Assembly (NCBI RefSeq): GCF_034376665.1
Contig: NZ_JAXMJI010000109.1
Coordinates: forward strand, 1-19,265
Direction: 5' to 3'
DNA: 19,265 bases
From: Allopontixanthobacter sp034376665
GTDB lineage: Bacteria; Pseudomonadota; Alphaproteobacteria; Sphingomonadales; Sphingomonadaceae
Under the pieces are notes generated by a model that worked only from the letters and a program-made list of their open reading frames with translations, did not search any database and had not been told where the DNA came from. The position numbers were made by a program, and so were the translations under genes. Positions 1-6,804 of the stretch are shown one piece after another. Every line of letters begins with the position of its first letter. The first letter of the stretch is position 1.

Positions 1-2
1 AA

Positions 3-107
3 TTTGTGCTGATCCCGACAACACCACCGAAATTTGCGAAGCATTTCGGTAAGACCCTTAGGTCAAAAGGTAAGGAAATCGGTGTCGGGGATTTAAGGCG
101 ATTTTAG
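3..107 (+). CDS. Possible C-terminal fragment of a protein cut by the left edge
   Basis: One frame is open from the window edge for 34 codons and stops at TAG 105-107. The encoded tail is lysine- and arginine-rich (it includes KFAKHFGKTLRSKGKE), which would suit a soluble or nucleic-acid-binding C-terminus. No family can be recognised from so few residues, and an open run of this length can arise by chance. The upstream part would lie outside the window, inside the mobile element. Confidence 0.2.
   Translation, partial: FVLIPTTPPKFAKHFGKTLRSKGKEIGVGDLRRF
26..50. repeat. Perfect 8-bp inverted repeat (hairpin)
   Basis: ACCGAAAT (26-33) and ATTTCGGT (43-50) are exact reverse complements around a 9-base spacer. 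No T-run follows on either strand, so it is a poor intrinsic terminator. It could be a protein-binding dyad or an RNA hairpin. It lies inside the possible coding fragment at 3-107, so one of these two readings may be wrong. Confidence 0.4.
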
Positions 108-529
108 CTACACAAAGATTTGAATGCCTTCTTTTCACTCGCGCACATTATTCCACTAATGCCGACTACCCGCTCGTTACCTGATCGTTCGGTGATGGGC
201 GGCGATCAATCCCGCCACTTGCGATATAAGTACATTGAGCGTCGATGGAGGCATGTCTGGGGGCAATGTCTTTGATTCCCTATTTAGATGCATTTATGAT
301 CAATAACATATCTACAATATTTCAGTCCTCTTCTGTCCTCGAAGAGCAATGTTGCATTAGGCGCGGAATGTCCGAACGCCCGTGCCTTCGCATGCTCAGC
401 GGCATATTTCGTGCCCTTAGCCCTTGGCATAACGGCACAAATCCTCTGCTTGTGGCCTTATTTCGCGACGCAGCGCTCCTAGCTCAACTACCAAAGTTCA
501 GAAGGAGTCAAGAAGCGGATTGCAGAGAG

Positions 530-570
530 CGTGGGAATTGACACGCTTTTAAAGCGTGGTATATCCCACG
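530..570. promoter_or_regulatory. Imperfect 41-bp palindrome before the HTH gene
   Basis: Two 20-base arms (530-549 and 551-570) around a single central T pair at 16 of 20 positions. The outer seven pairs (CGTGGGA) and the inner eight (CACGCTTT) are intact and the mismatches are confined to the middle. It ends two bases before the ATG at 573, so it could be an operator for the HTH protein encoded just downstream, or an RNA hairpin that hides the start region. The first reading fits autoregulation of the integrase operon. This role is inferred from position and symmetry only. Confidence 0.5.
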
Positions 571-572
571 GT

Positions 573-1094
573 ATGAATCAGTATCCTCCTCAAATCTTTA
601 AGCACAAAGCTTGGACTCCCCGGGAGTTAGAGCGACTCTCAAACCTTAGCCCCGTCGCGATCCGGGACTTGCGCAGACGCGGGCTGGCTCCTGAGAGTGA
701 AGGTGGGAAACTAAACCTCGAAGCAGTCGCCCAAATCCTGCTTCTATCCGAACTATCTGCTCATGGTTTTGGACCTAAGCGCATTACGGGAATAGCCAAG
801 AGCTATGCGGATGTTGTCCGCCAGTACGCCCTCAGTCAACGCTCCTCCTGGGTTGATGAAACGTCACATGAGGCTTGGTCAAAGAGCCCTCTAAGCAAGC
901 ATTCAAGTCCTCGCTATCTGCTGATAAGCGCTTCCAATGGAGATGCCATCGCTCTCAACGACTTGTCTGAGGTTCCGATAAATGCTGAGGCGATTGTCTC
1001 ACTCGTTAATCTTGAGCTTCTCGGCAAAAGGATGGGCGAGCACCTCGCTGACCGCCCTAGTTCGTTGGCAGAGGCTGGAGGAAAAATCAGCTGA
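573..1094 (+). CDS. MerR-like helix-turn-helix protein, first gene of integrase operon
   Basis: The protein is 173 aa from ATG 573. Residues 13-60 read as a MerR-type DNA-binding segment: a helix-turn-helix (WTPRELERLSNLSPVAIRDL) followed by RRRGL and a basic/acidic wing leading into a second helical stretch. The remaining 110 residues match no family I recognise. The stop overlaps the next start (TGATG at 1092-1096), and that gene overlaps the integrase, so the three genes are probably co-translated. A regulator or excisionase-like role for the element is inferred. A GTG at 531 would add 14 residues but would place the palindrome at 530-570 inside the coding region. Neither start has a strong Shine-Dalgarno sequence. 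Confidence 0.7.
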   Translation: MNQYPPQIFKHKAWTPRELERLSNLSPVAIRDLRRRGLAPESEGGKLNLEAVAQILLLSELSAHGFGPKRITGIAKSYADVVRQYALSQRSSWVDETSHEAWSKSPLSKHSSPRYLLISASNGDAIALNDLSEVPINAEAIVSLVNLELLGKRMGEHLADRPSSLAEAGGKIS

Positions 1095-1279
1095 TGAGCT
1101 CGCCATCTTCCTTTAAGCAAAACGACGTACGAAAGGCGCTTATAGCTGCCAAGAGCGCAGGTCTCAAAACCTGTGCCTGCCGGATAACGTCAACAGGCGA
1201 AATAGTACTTACGTTTGGGAAAACAGAAGTTTCTGCGGGCAATTCGTTCGATTCACTTATCGGTAAATCTCATGGTTAG
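1094..1279 (+). CDS. Small (61 aa) conserved-looking protein upstream of integrase
   Basis: The start overlaps the stop of the HTH gene (TGATG) and its own stop lies inside the first codons of the integrase (8-base overlap at 1272-1279), so it sits in a translationally coupled chain. The sequence begins with a polar segment (FKQNDVRKALIAAKSAGLK), then a two-strand-like stretch (ACRITSTGEIVLTFG). Short proteins with this layout (helix, then a strand pair of the form ITxxGEIVL) are common directly before tyrosine integrases in alphaproteobacterial prophages and islands. No function is known to me. The tight overlaps on both sides are the best evidence that it is a real gene. Confidence 0.7.
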   Translation: MSSPSSFKQNDVRKALIAAKSAGLKTCACRITSTGEIVLTFGKTEVSAGNSFDSLIGKSHG

Positions 1280-2354
1280 AAAATGGCTGCCGCAATGGGT
1301 TTCAACATATCGGGATCGTCACGGCAAACCGCGGTATCGCTTTCGTCGGAAAGGATATGCGCAATACTTGTTCAAGAACGCTCCCGGCACAGATGACTTC
1401 CTGAAAGAATACAACGATTGTCTAACTGGCCTAGCAGCGGAAAGCGTTGCTCCGGGTGCCAATCGGATCAAGCCGGGCACATTCAATGATCTGATCACCC
1501 GCTATTATCGTTCACCGGACTTCTTGGGTCCGTCGGATCGAACGCGAACGGTGTACCGAGGAGTGATCGAAGCTTGGCGCAAGAAATATGGCGATGGGAA
1601 AGTGCGCGACCTTGAGGCTCGCCATGTTGAAGCGATGTTGGCTGAGAAGCTGCCATACCGGACAGCCGCCAATATGCTTCGCAAGCGCCTAAATGCCCTC
1701 ATGCAATTTGCCATTCGGCAGGGGATGACTGACAAAAACCCGGTGCTCTCAACGAAACACTACAAAGTTGATGGCACTGGGTTCCACACTTGGACTGAAA
1801 AAGAGATCGCCCAGTACGAGAAACGGCACCCTTTAGGAACCACTGCCAGACTAGCATTCGACATAATGCTCTGGACTGGTCAGCGTAGAGGAGATGCTCG
1901 ACTCATGGGACCTCAGCACGTGAAGTCTGGGCGACTGGACATCACCCAAGAAAAAACGGGCGCAAAGGTTTCACTTCCGATCCTTCCCGCTTTGGCAGAA
2001 TCCATTATGGCGACCCCTACGTTGGGCCTCGTATTCTTGCTTAGCGAGCATGGAAAACCCTACTCCAAAAATGGTTTCGGAAATAAATGCCGGCAATGGT
2101 GCGATGAGGCGGGACTAAGTCATTGCAGTGCTCATGGCCTTCGAAAAGCCGCTGCGCGACGGTTGGCAGAGGCTGGGTGCTCCAATCAGCAGATCAAGTC
2201 TTTTACTGGCCATACTACTGATTTCGAAGTTGCGCGTTACACCAGAGCGGCTGATCAACAGGCCTTGTCCGATGACGCAGGCAAGATGCTAATGGCTAAC
2301 CTTCGCAAACGGTTAGCCATCGAAAATGATAACCTACTGGATAAGGAGGCTTAA
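1272..2354 (+). CDS. Tyrosine-type site-specific recombinase (integrase)
   Basis: The protein is 360 aa from ATG 1272, chosen because MVRKWLPQWVSTYRDRHGK is the usual integrase N-terminus. A start 57 bases upstream would add an unrelated sequence. The N-terminal part (about 1-60) looks like an arm-type DNA-binding region, 70-160 like the core-binding SAM-like domain, and 180-340 like the catalytic domain. All catalytic positions are visible: Arg205 in TGQRRGD, Lys228 in QEKTG, His288 and Arg291 in HGLR, His314 in TGH, and the nucleophile Tyr323 in ARYTRA. It should therefore be active for integration and excision. It has no Shine-Dalgarno sequence and probably depends on coupling to the 61-aa gene. 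The gene ends 10 bases before the 3' end of tRNA-Arg, the typical position for an integrase at the attachment site of its element. Confidence 0.95.
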   Translation: MVRKWLPQWVSTYRDRHGKPRYRFRRKGYAQYLFKNAPGTDDFLKEYNDCLTGLAAESVAPGANRIKPGTFNDLITRYYRSPDFLGPSDRTRTVYRGVIEAWRKKYGDGKVRDLEARHVEAMLAEKLPYRTAANMLRKRLNALMQFAIRQGMTDKNPVLSTKHYKVDGTGFHTWTEKEIAQYEKRHPLGTTARLAFDIMLWTGQRRGDARLMGPQHVKSGRLDITQEKTGAKVSLPILPALAESIMATPTLGLVFLLSEHGKPYSKNGFGNKCRQWCDEAGLSHCSAHGLRKAAARRLAEAGCSNQQIKSFTGHTTDFEVARYTRAADQQALSDDAGKMLMANLRKRLAIENDNLLDKEA

Positions 2355-2364
2355 ATGCTAAAGG

Positions 2365-2441
<77 letters not shown>

Positions 2442-2604
2442 CGATGTTTCACTGCTGACCTTGAACCAGTGCGGCCAGCGGTGTGGATTGGGGCGCGCTT
2501 AGCAAAGGGTCCTGCTGCTTGAAAGCGGAATGTTGCCGGCGGGCGGGCAGAACCCGGGCGCATTAGCGATTTGGCAAGCGGTCTGGCTTACAGCTCACGG
2601 GATC

Positions 2605-3024
2605 ATGAACATCCATTCTTCCGAATTTCATCCGCAGGAGCCCGGCCAGAGCTCCGCCGCTACCCCGGATGAAGGCCATACGCCGGCACCGATTCGCGAT
2701 TCCGAATTCCTGGATTCGGCGGCGCGGCAATGGGAAGCGCTGCACGGTGCCGCGGGCGCAGTGGGCAGCCTGGCGCATCTGCCGCCGGAGCAGACCCGGT
2801 GCGATGCCGCCGACTTTGCCGCCCTCCTCGCAGGCGCACCCCGCTGGAAGGCGCAGCTGGCGAACACTTCGCTGGAGGATATCGGGGCCTTCATGCAATC
2901 GGGTTTAGCGGCGCTGCTGGCGGTCCATGCGGAAAACAGGGATCCTTCGGCAGCCGCGCTCGCGCTATGGAGCGAATTTGCCCAGGCGCGCGACGCAGTC
3001 CTGGAACTGCTGCCGGAGCGGTGA
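2605..3024 (+). CDS. Hypothetical protein, 139 aa
   Basis: The reading frame has strong G/C preference at third positions, like the neighbouring backbone genes, so it is probably real. No family is recognised. The start at ATG 2605 gives a polar N-terminus; an in-frame start at 2530 would add 25 residues. The first 45 residues are polar and look disordered, while residues 55-139 are alanine-rich and probably helical (for example ARQWEALHGAAGAVGSLAHL and LALWSEFAQARDAVLELL). There is no signal peptide, membrane segment or cysteine motif. It lies upstream of mmcB on the same strand, but mmcB has its own promoter region, so co-regulation is uncertain. Confidence 0.7.
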   Translation: MNIHSSEFHPQEPGQSSAATPDEGHTPAPIRDSEFLDSAARQWEALHGAAGAVGSLAHLPPEQTRCDAADFAALLAGAPRWKAQLANTSLEDIGAFMQSGLAALLAVHAENRDPSAAALALWSEFAQARDAVLELLPER

Positions 3025-3052
3025 CCCCGCGCCACCCGGCGCGCAAAGCGGC

Positions 3053-3081
3053 TTGACCGGGTTCTTGCTCTGTTCCAGAAC
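3053..3081 (+). promoter_or_regulatory. LexA (SOS) box and putative promoter of mmcB
   Basis: GTTC at 3061-3064 and GTTC at 3072-3075 are separated by exactly seven bases, which is the alphaproteobacterial LexA operator GTTC-N7-GTTC. It lies between a good -35 (TTGACC, 3053-3058) and a weak -10 candidate 17 bases later (CAGAAC, 3076-3081), a classic repressor position. The downstream gene is a DNA repair gene, which makes a chance match unlikely. If this promoter is right, transcription starts close to the GTG at 3087 and the mRNA would be nearly leaderless. Confidence 0.75.
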
Positions 3082-3086
3082 GGGGC

Positions 3087-3590
3087 GTGGCCCTTACAAC
3101 TCCCCTCCGTGATTCTCCTGCTGCGGCGCTGACTGCGGATGCACGGGCGGTTGCGCGCGGCATCTGCCGGTTGTTTGCCCGCAACGACATCTGGTGCCTG
3201 GCCGAAATGCCGCTACGAAACGGGCGGCGCGCCGACCTGATGGGTATCGATCCGCAGGGCCGGGTGGTAATCGTGGAAATCAAGATCAGCCGCGGTGATT
3301 TGCTGGGCGACGGGAAATGGCCCGATTATTTAGAGTTCTGCGACCGGTTTTACTGGGGTGTTCCGCCCGAACTGGACCGCATTCCGCTGGACGGGCCCGA
3401 CTTTCTTCCCGACTGCTGCGGCGTGATTGTGGCGGATGGCTACGATGCGGAAATCCTTCGCCCTGCACCCTCGCGCCCGCTGGCGGCGGCGCGGCGCAAG
3501 GTGGAGGTCGAACGGCTCGCCCGGGCCGCGCTCCGGCGGCATTTGACCGGGATCGATCCCGACTGCGCACCATGGGAAAGAATCGGCTGA
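3087..3590 (+). CDS. mmcB: MmcB family DNA repair protein
   Basis: The product is 167 aa and matches the MmcB family, a PD-(D/E)XK nuclease-like group linked in Caulobacter to mitomycin C resistance and the SOS response. The nuclease-like core is visible: Glu40 in the first helix region, Asp50 in RRADLMGID, then Glu64-Ile-Lys66 in VIVEIKISRGD, followed by the conserved WPDYLEFCDRFYWGVP segment. It is predicted cytoplasmic. The start is GTG 3087; no ATG lies nearby and no Shine-Dalgarno sequence is obvious. An SOS box sits 12-26 bases upstream, so LexA control is likely. The exact biochemical activity of the family is not settled to my knowledge. Confidence 0.92.
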   Translation: MALTTPLRDSPAAALTADARAVARGICRLFARNDIWCLAEMPLRNGRRADLMGIDPQGRVVIVEIKISRGDLLGDGKWPDYLEFCDRFYWGVPPELDRIPLDGPDFLPDCCGVIVADGYDAEILRPAPSRPLAAARRKVEVERLARAALRRHLTGIDPDCAPWERIG

Positions 3591-3674
3591 CCGGCCTTTG
3601 CGCCAGCCCTTCGTCCTGCGAACTACGCCGGATTATTGCTGTATCCCCCGGGTGCATTGCGCCATAGAAGGCCG

Positions 3675-4406
3675 ATGGCCGTGGCAATCCTCCTTTCCGT
3701 GCTCGCAATGACGGTGATCGTGGCGCTGCGCTATGTGCTGACCAGCGGGCTGTTTGCCTGGGCGACGCAGCGGGTCTTGCCCGGCCATTACGCCGGGCTG
3801 GATCAGCAGATTCGCCGGGAAATCCGCTGGTCGCTGCTATCGGCGGTGATTTACGGACTTCCCGCCGGGATTGCCGCCTGGGGCTGGCAGGAACGCGGAT
3901 GGACCGTGATCTACACCCAGTGGCAGCAGTTTCCCCTGTGGTATCTGCCGCTGAGCCTGCTGATCTATCTGTTTGCGCATGATACGTGGTTTTACTGGAC
4001 CCACCGCTGGATGCATCGTCCGCGAATTTTCCGCGCCGCTCACGCCGTGCATCACGCCAGCCGCCCGCCCACCGCCTGGGCGGCGATGAGCTTCCACCCG
4101 CTGGAGGCGCTGACCGGAGCGTTCGTGATCCCGCTGCTAGTGTTCCTGGTCCCCATCCATATCGCTGTTCTGGGGCTGGTGCTGGCGATCATGACCATCA
4201 TGGGAGTGACCAACCACATGGGCTGGGAAATGCTCCCGCAAAAATTCGTTCATTCTATCTTCGGGGACTGGCTGATAAGCGCCAGCCATCATCAGCGTCA
4301 TCACGAGCAATATACATGCAATTACGGACTATATTTTCGATTCTGGGACAGGCTGTGCGGCACGGACCAGGGCCTGTCGCACGAATTTTCGGTGCCGGAG
4401 CGATAA
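3675..4406 (+). CDS. Sterol desaturase / fatty acid hydroxylase superfamily membrane protein
   Basis: The protein is 243 aa from ATG 3675, with AGAAGG as ribosome binding site. It has the histidine clusters that bind the non-haem diiron centre of this superfamily: His102, His110 and His114 in HDTWFYWTHRWMH, His123, His126 and His127 in HAVHH, and His205-206 and His209-210 in HHQRHH. Hydrophobic segments are at about 4-26, 52-70, 86-100 and 150-182, so it is an integral membrane enzyme using O2. The substrate cannot be read from sequence. Carotenoids (a CrtG-like ring hydroxylase would fit this order), sterol-like lipids or acyl chains are all possible. Its stop overlaps the next start (TAATG), linking it to the DUF2141 protein. 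Confidence 0.9.
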   Translation: MAVAILLSVLAMTVIVALRYVLTSGLFAWATQRVLPGHYAGLDQQIRREIRWSLLSAVIYGLPAGIAAWGWQERGWTVIYTQWQQFPLWYLPLSLLIYLFAHDTWFYWTHRWMHRPRIFRAAHAVHHASRPPTAWAAMSFHPLEALTGAFVIPLLVFLVPIHIAVLGLVLAIMTIMGVTNHMGWEMLPQKFVHSIFGDWLISASHHQRHHEQYTCNYGLYFRFWDRLCGTDQGLSHEFSVPER

Positions 4407-4903
4407 TGCCGCCGAGTACAAAGCGGCGCGAGTTCGTCCGCGTGCCCGGTTTGCTGCTGGTGGCCGGGATCATCGGCGGAGCAAGCGTGACCGCCAGTGC
4501 GATTTCCGCACGGTCGGTGGAGCAGGCCAGCACCATCACCGTAACGGTGACCAATATGCGGTCGACCGAAGGCGTGGTCCGCGCCTGCATTACCGCCCGG
4601 TCGAAGGGCTTCCCCAAGTGCGACGCGAGCGATGCAGGCAGTATCAATGTCGTGGCGCCGGCGGCAGAGACGGTCACCTTCAGCTTCACCAATGTGACCC
4701 CGGGCCGCTATGCCATCGCGCTGCTGCATGACGAGAACAACAACGGCAAGGCCGACCGGGCGCTGATGATGATGCCGACCGAAGGTTTCGGCTTTTCCCG
4801 CGACGCCAAAGTACGCATGGGTCCGCCTAAATTCGACGACGCGGCGTTCGACGTCGCGGGCAATCCGATCGTCCAGACCATCCGGATGCGCTATATGCTC
4901 TGA
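4406..4903 (+). CDS. DUF2141 domain-containing exported protein
   Basis: The protein is 165 aa. The ATG at 4406 overlaps the TAA of the membrane hydroxylase, so the two are translated together. Residues 12-35 form a hydrophobic export signal. The rest fits DUF2141 along its length: a first strand (ITVTVTNMRSTEGVVRACI), the FTNVTPGRYAIALLHDENNNGKAD block at 95-117, and the PTEGFGFS segment followed by GPPKFDDAAFDV. The DENNNGKAD run resembles a calcium-binding loop. The family is exported and of unknown function. Two cysteines (Cys61 and Cys72) could form a disulfide in the periplasm. Confidence 0.9.
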   Translation: MPPSTKRREFVRVPGLLLVAGIIGGASVTASAISARSVEQASTITVTVTNMRSTEGVVRACITARSKGFPKCDASDAGSINVVAPAAETVTFSFTNVTPGRYAIALLHDENNNGKADRALMMMPTEGFGFSRDAKVRMGPPKFDDAAFDVAGNPIVQTIRMRYML

Positions 4904-4980
4904 CGGCGGGCAGCGCTGTCCGGAACCGGCTTCGATGCAACGAACAATTCTCCGTCCTGCATAACGGATCGTGTCAGTGT

Positions 4981-4995
4981 TTAACGCAATGTTTA
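4981..4995. promoter_or_regulatory. CtrA-like half-conserved site
   Basis: TTAA, seven bases, then TTTA at 4981-4995 is one mismatch from the alphaproteobacterial cell-cycle regulator CtrA consensus TTAA-N7-TTAA. It lies about 70 bases before the start of the PAS-domain gene. One near-match of eight informative bases is weak evidence. Confidence 0.25.
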
Positions 4996-5061
4996 CCATG
5001 CAGCGCCAGAAGGTCTCCTAGACGTCATTTCGGTGACACGTTTAAGGGGGCTTTCAGAGCC

Positions 5062-6687
5062 ATGGATACGCTTCGCGGCAATTTTGGGACCGATGATTTA
5101 GACCAGGCCAGGTTCGAGGACGCGCTCGACGACGGCCTGCGCGACTGGGATGTTGCGGAAGACGCACCCGAAGAGGAAAGCGCCAGCGAACCCCCGCCAA
5201 CCGCCATCGGGACGGACGAACGCCGGATGCAGGTGCGCGCCTACAATCACTGGGCCAGCCTGCTGGGTGAGTATAATTTCCCCTCGATCGAGGACCTCGA
5301 TCCGGAAAATCTGCCGGACTTCGGCCCCTACAGCGTGCTGCTCGATTTCACGCTCGGGGTGGAAAATCCCGGCATCCAGTATCTCGGCGATCAGCTGGCC
5401 GTGGAATGCGGCACACATGAGGAAATCGACGCCCTGTCGGATATTCCCAGCCGCTCCCTGCTGAGCCGGATTACCGACCATTATATGCAGATCCTGGCCA
5501 ATCAGGCCCCGATCGGTTTTGAAGCCGAGTTCGTCAACCAGCGCGGGGCGACCATCCTGTACCGCGGTATCCTGCTGCCTTTTTCCAGCGACGGCGAAAC
5601 GATCGACTTCATCTACGGCGTCATCAACTGGAAAGAAATGGCCGACCAGCTGACCACCGACGAGCTGATGCTGGAAATCGATCAGGCGCTGGGCGAAGCG
5701 GGCGACGAAGACGACAGCAGCGGTGACGAGGACGGCGATACAACCGCGACCGAAGCCCTGCGCGCGCCCGATCCGGTCACCGACTGGGCCGATGGCCCGG
5801 CTTCCGAACCGCATCCTGAATTGGCCCTGGGGAGCGAATTCTACGAGGCGAGCGAGGAAGATTACGAAGACGGGGAAGACGAGCACGACGCGGAAGACGG
5901 GGACGAATCCGAAGACAGCCTGCCTTCACCGTTGTTCGGTACGATGAATTCCGGCGGCCTGGTCGTGCGGCGCAAGGTTCCGCTCGACTTGTCGGCAGGC
6001 GATTTTCTCGCCGCGAATGATGAGCCGGATCACCCGGAGGACGATTATTCCGCGGTCGAGGCCGCACTGGCCCCCGCACAGGACGAAAACCTGTACGATT
6101 GCCTTGCATCGGCCCGGGAACTGGCTTTCGCCGCCCGTAGCTCCGAGGATCGCAGCCGGTCGGCCTTGTACGCCGCCGTTGGCCGCGCCTATGATTTCAG
6201 CCTTGCCGCGCAGGAAGAAGAACAGGAATTCGTCGAACTCGTTTCCTCCAGCGGCTTGTCCGTCCAGGATCGCGCACCGATGACCCCGGTGGTCAAGCTG
6301 GTGTTCGGCGCCGACTATGACAAAACGCGGCTGACCGAATACGCCGCCGTGCTGAGCCATGCCCACCGGCTGGAAATCGCCCGCGGACAGCTCGCCGGCT
6401 TTCTGGCGCAGGCCGAAGGCGGCCTCAAGGGCGTGGTCAAGGCGGAACGCCAGCTGCGCCGCGAGGAAAGCGCTGCGGACGGCGAACAGGCCGAGAGCCC
6501 GCAGGAAAAGCTGGCCCGCAAATTGCGCGCCCTGGCTACGCATTCCTTCGATGCGCTGTCTCCCGAAGGCGAAGAGTTTGCCCTGGTTATGATCCGCCGG
6601 ATGCCGAACGGCGAAATCGTCCTGCTGGGCGAGATTTCCGGCGACACCCCGCTGGTTGAACGCGCTGCCCGCAAACTGGTCGGCTGA
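5062..6687 (+). CDS. PAS-like domain protein with acidic linker, 541 aa
   Basis: The protein is soluble and very acidic. Residues 55-195 resemble the single PAS-type domain of the PAS_5 group: RAYNHWASLLGEYNFPS, then DLDPENLPDFGPYSVLLDF, and the last strands VNQRGATILYRGILLPF and IDFIYGVINW. Residues 211-286 are a low-complexity tract dominated by Asp and Glu. Residues 340-541 form a second helical domain (ENLYDCLASARELAFAARSS, ADYDKTRLTEYAAVLSHAHRL) which I do not recognise. No kinase, cyclase, methyl-acceptor or DNA-binding domain is seen, so a sensor or scaffold role is only inferred. AAGGGGG about 12 bases before ATG 5062 is the likely ribosome binding site. It is transcribed alone, from the 158-bp gap before it. 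Confidence 0.75.
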   Translation: MDTLRGNFGTDDLDQARFEDALDDGLRDWDVAEDAPEEESASEPPPTAIGTDERRMQVRAYNHWASLLGEYNFPSIEDLDPENLPDFGPYSVLLDFTLGVENPGIQYLGDQLAVECGTHEEIDALSDIPSRSLLSRITDHYMQILANQAPIGFEAEFVNQRGATILYRGILLPFSSDGETIDFIYGVINWKEMADQLTTDELMLEIDQALGEAGDEDDSSGDEDGDTTATEALRAPDPVTDWADGPASEPHPELALGSEFYEASEEDYEDGEDEHDAEDGDESEDSLPSPLFGTMNSGGLVVRRKVPLDLSAGDFLAANDEPDHPEDDYSAVEAALAPAQDENLYDCLASARELAFAARSSEDRSRSALYAAVGRAYDFSLAAQEEEQEFVELVSSSGLSVQDRAPMTPVVKLVFGADYDKTRLTEYAAVLSHAHRLEIARGQLAGFLAQAEGGLKGVVKAERQLRREESAADGEQAESPQEKLARKLRALATHSFDALSPEGEEFALVMIRRMPNGEIVLLGEISGDTPLVERAARKLVG

Positions 6688-6772
6688 CCGGCTGCAATCT
6701 GCGCGCCTGCCAGACATCGTCGGCGGTTCGGACTATCCCTTGCGCCGCGGCACGGCTAGCACGGACCCGGCA

Positions 6773-6787
6773 GGTTCCGTGCGAACC
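6773..6787. promoter_or_regulatory. GGTTC-N5-GAACC dyad before the envelope operon
   Basis: A perfect five-base inverted repeat with a five-base spacer sits 17 bases before the start of the alpha/beta hydrolase. It overlaps a short bulged hairpin (6760-6781). It might be an operator for the operon, but a dyad of this length occurs often in GC-rich DNA. Confidence 0.25.
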
Positions 6788-6804
6788 GGATTGCAAGGGG
6801 CCGC

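Larger units (their letters stand above)
1..572. other. Non-coding or unassigned left end of the integrated element
   Basis: No convincing gene lies in this stretch. It is clearly richer in A and T than the sequence right of 2450, as expected for acquired DNA. Three things can be seen: a short open frame coming in from the left edge (3-107), an 8-bp perfect hairpin (26-50), and an imperfect palindrome at its right end (530-570). An open frame of 98 codons at 245-541 has no coding-like codon pattern and no recognisable family. The minus strand has no long open frame here. Confidence 0.6.

Noticed and set aside
245..541. Open frame of 98 codons inside the element
   Set aside because: No coding-like codon pattern, no recognisable family or domain, no clear ribosome binding site, and it runs into the palindrome and HTH start region.
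1215..1271. Upstream in-frame start for the integrase (19 extra residues)
   Set aside because: The extra residues lie wholly inside the 61-aa gene and do not resemble integrase N-termini; ATG 1272 begins a typical one.
2563..3035. Long minus-strand open frames opposite the 139-aa gene
   Set aside because: High GC content leaves antisense frames open; their arginine-, alanine- and proline-rich products look like shadows of the plus-strand gene.
3028..3043. GC-rich hairpin CGCGCC-ACCC-GGCGCG after the 139-aa gene
   Set aside because: No T-run follows, so it is not a convincing terminator; such short hairpins are frequent at this base composition.
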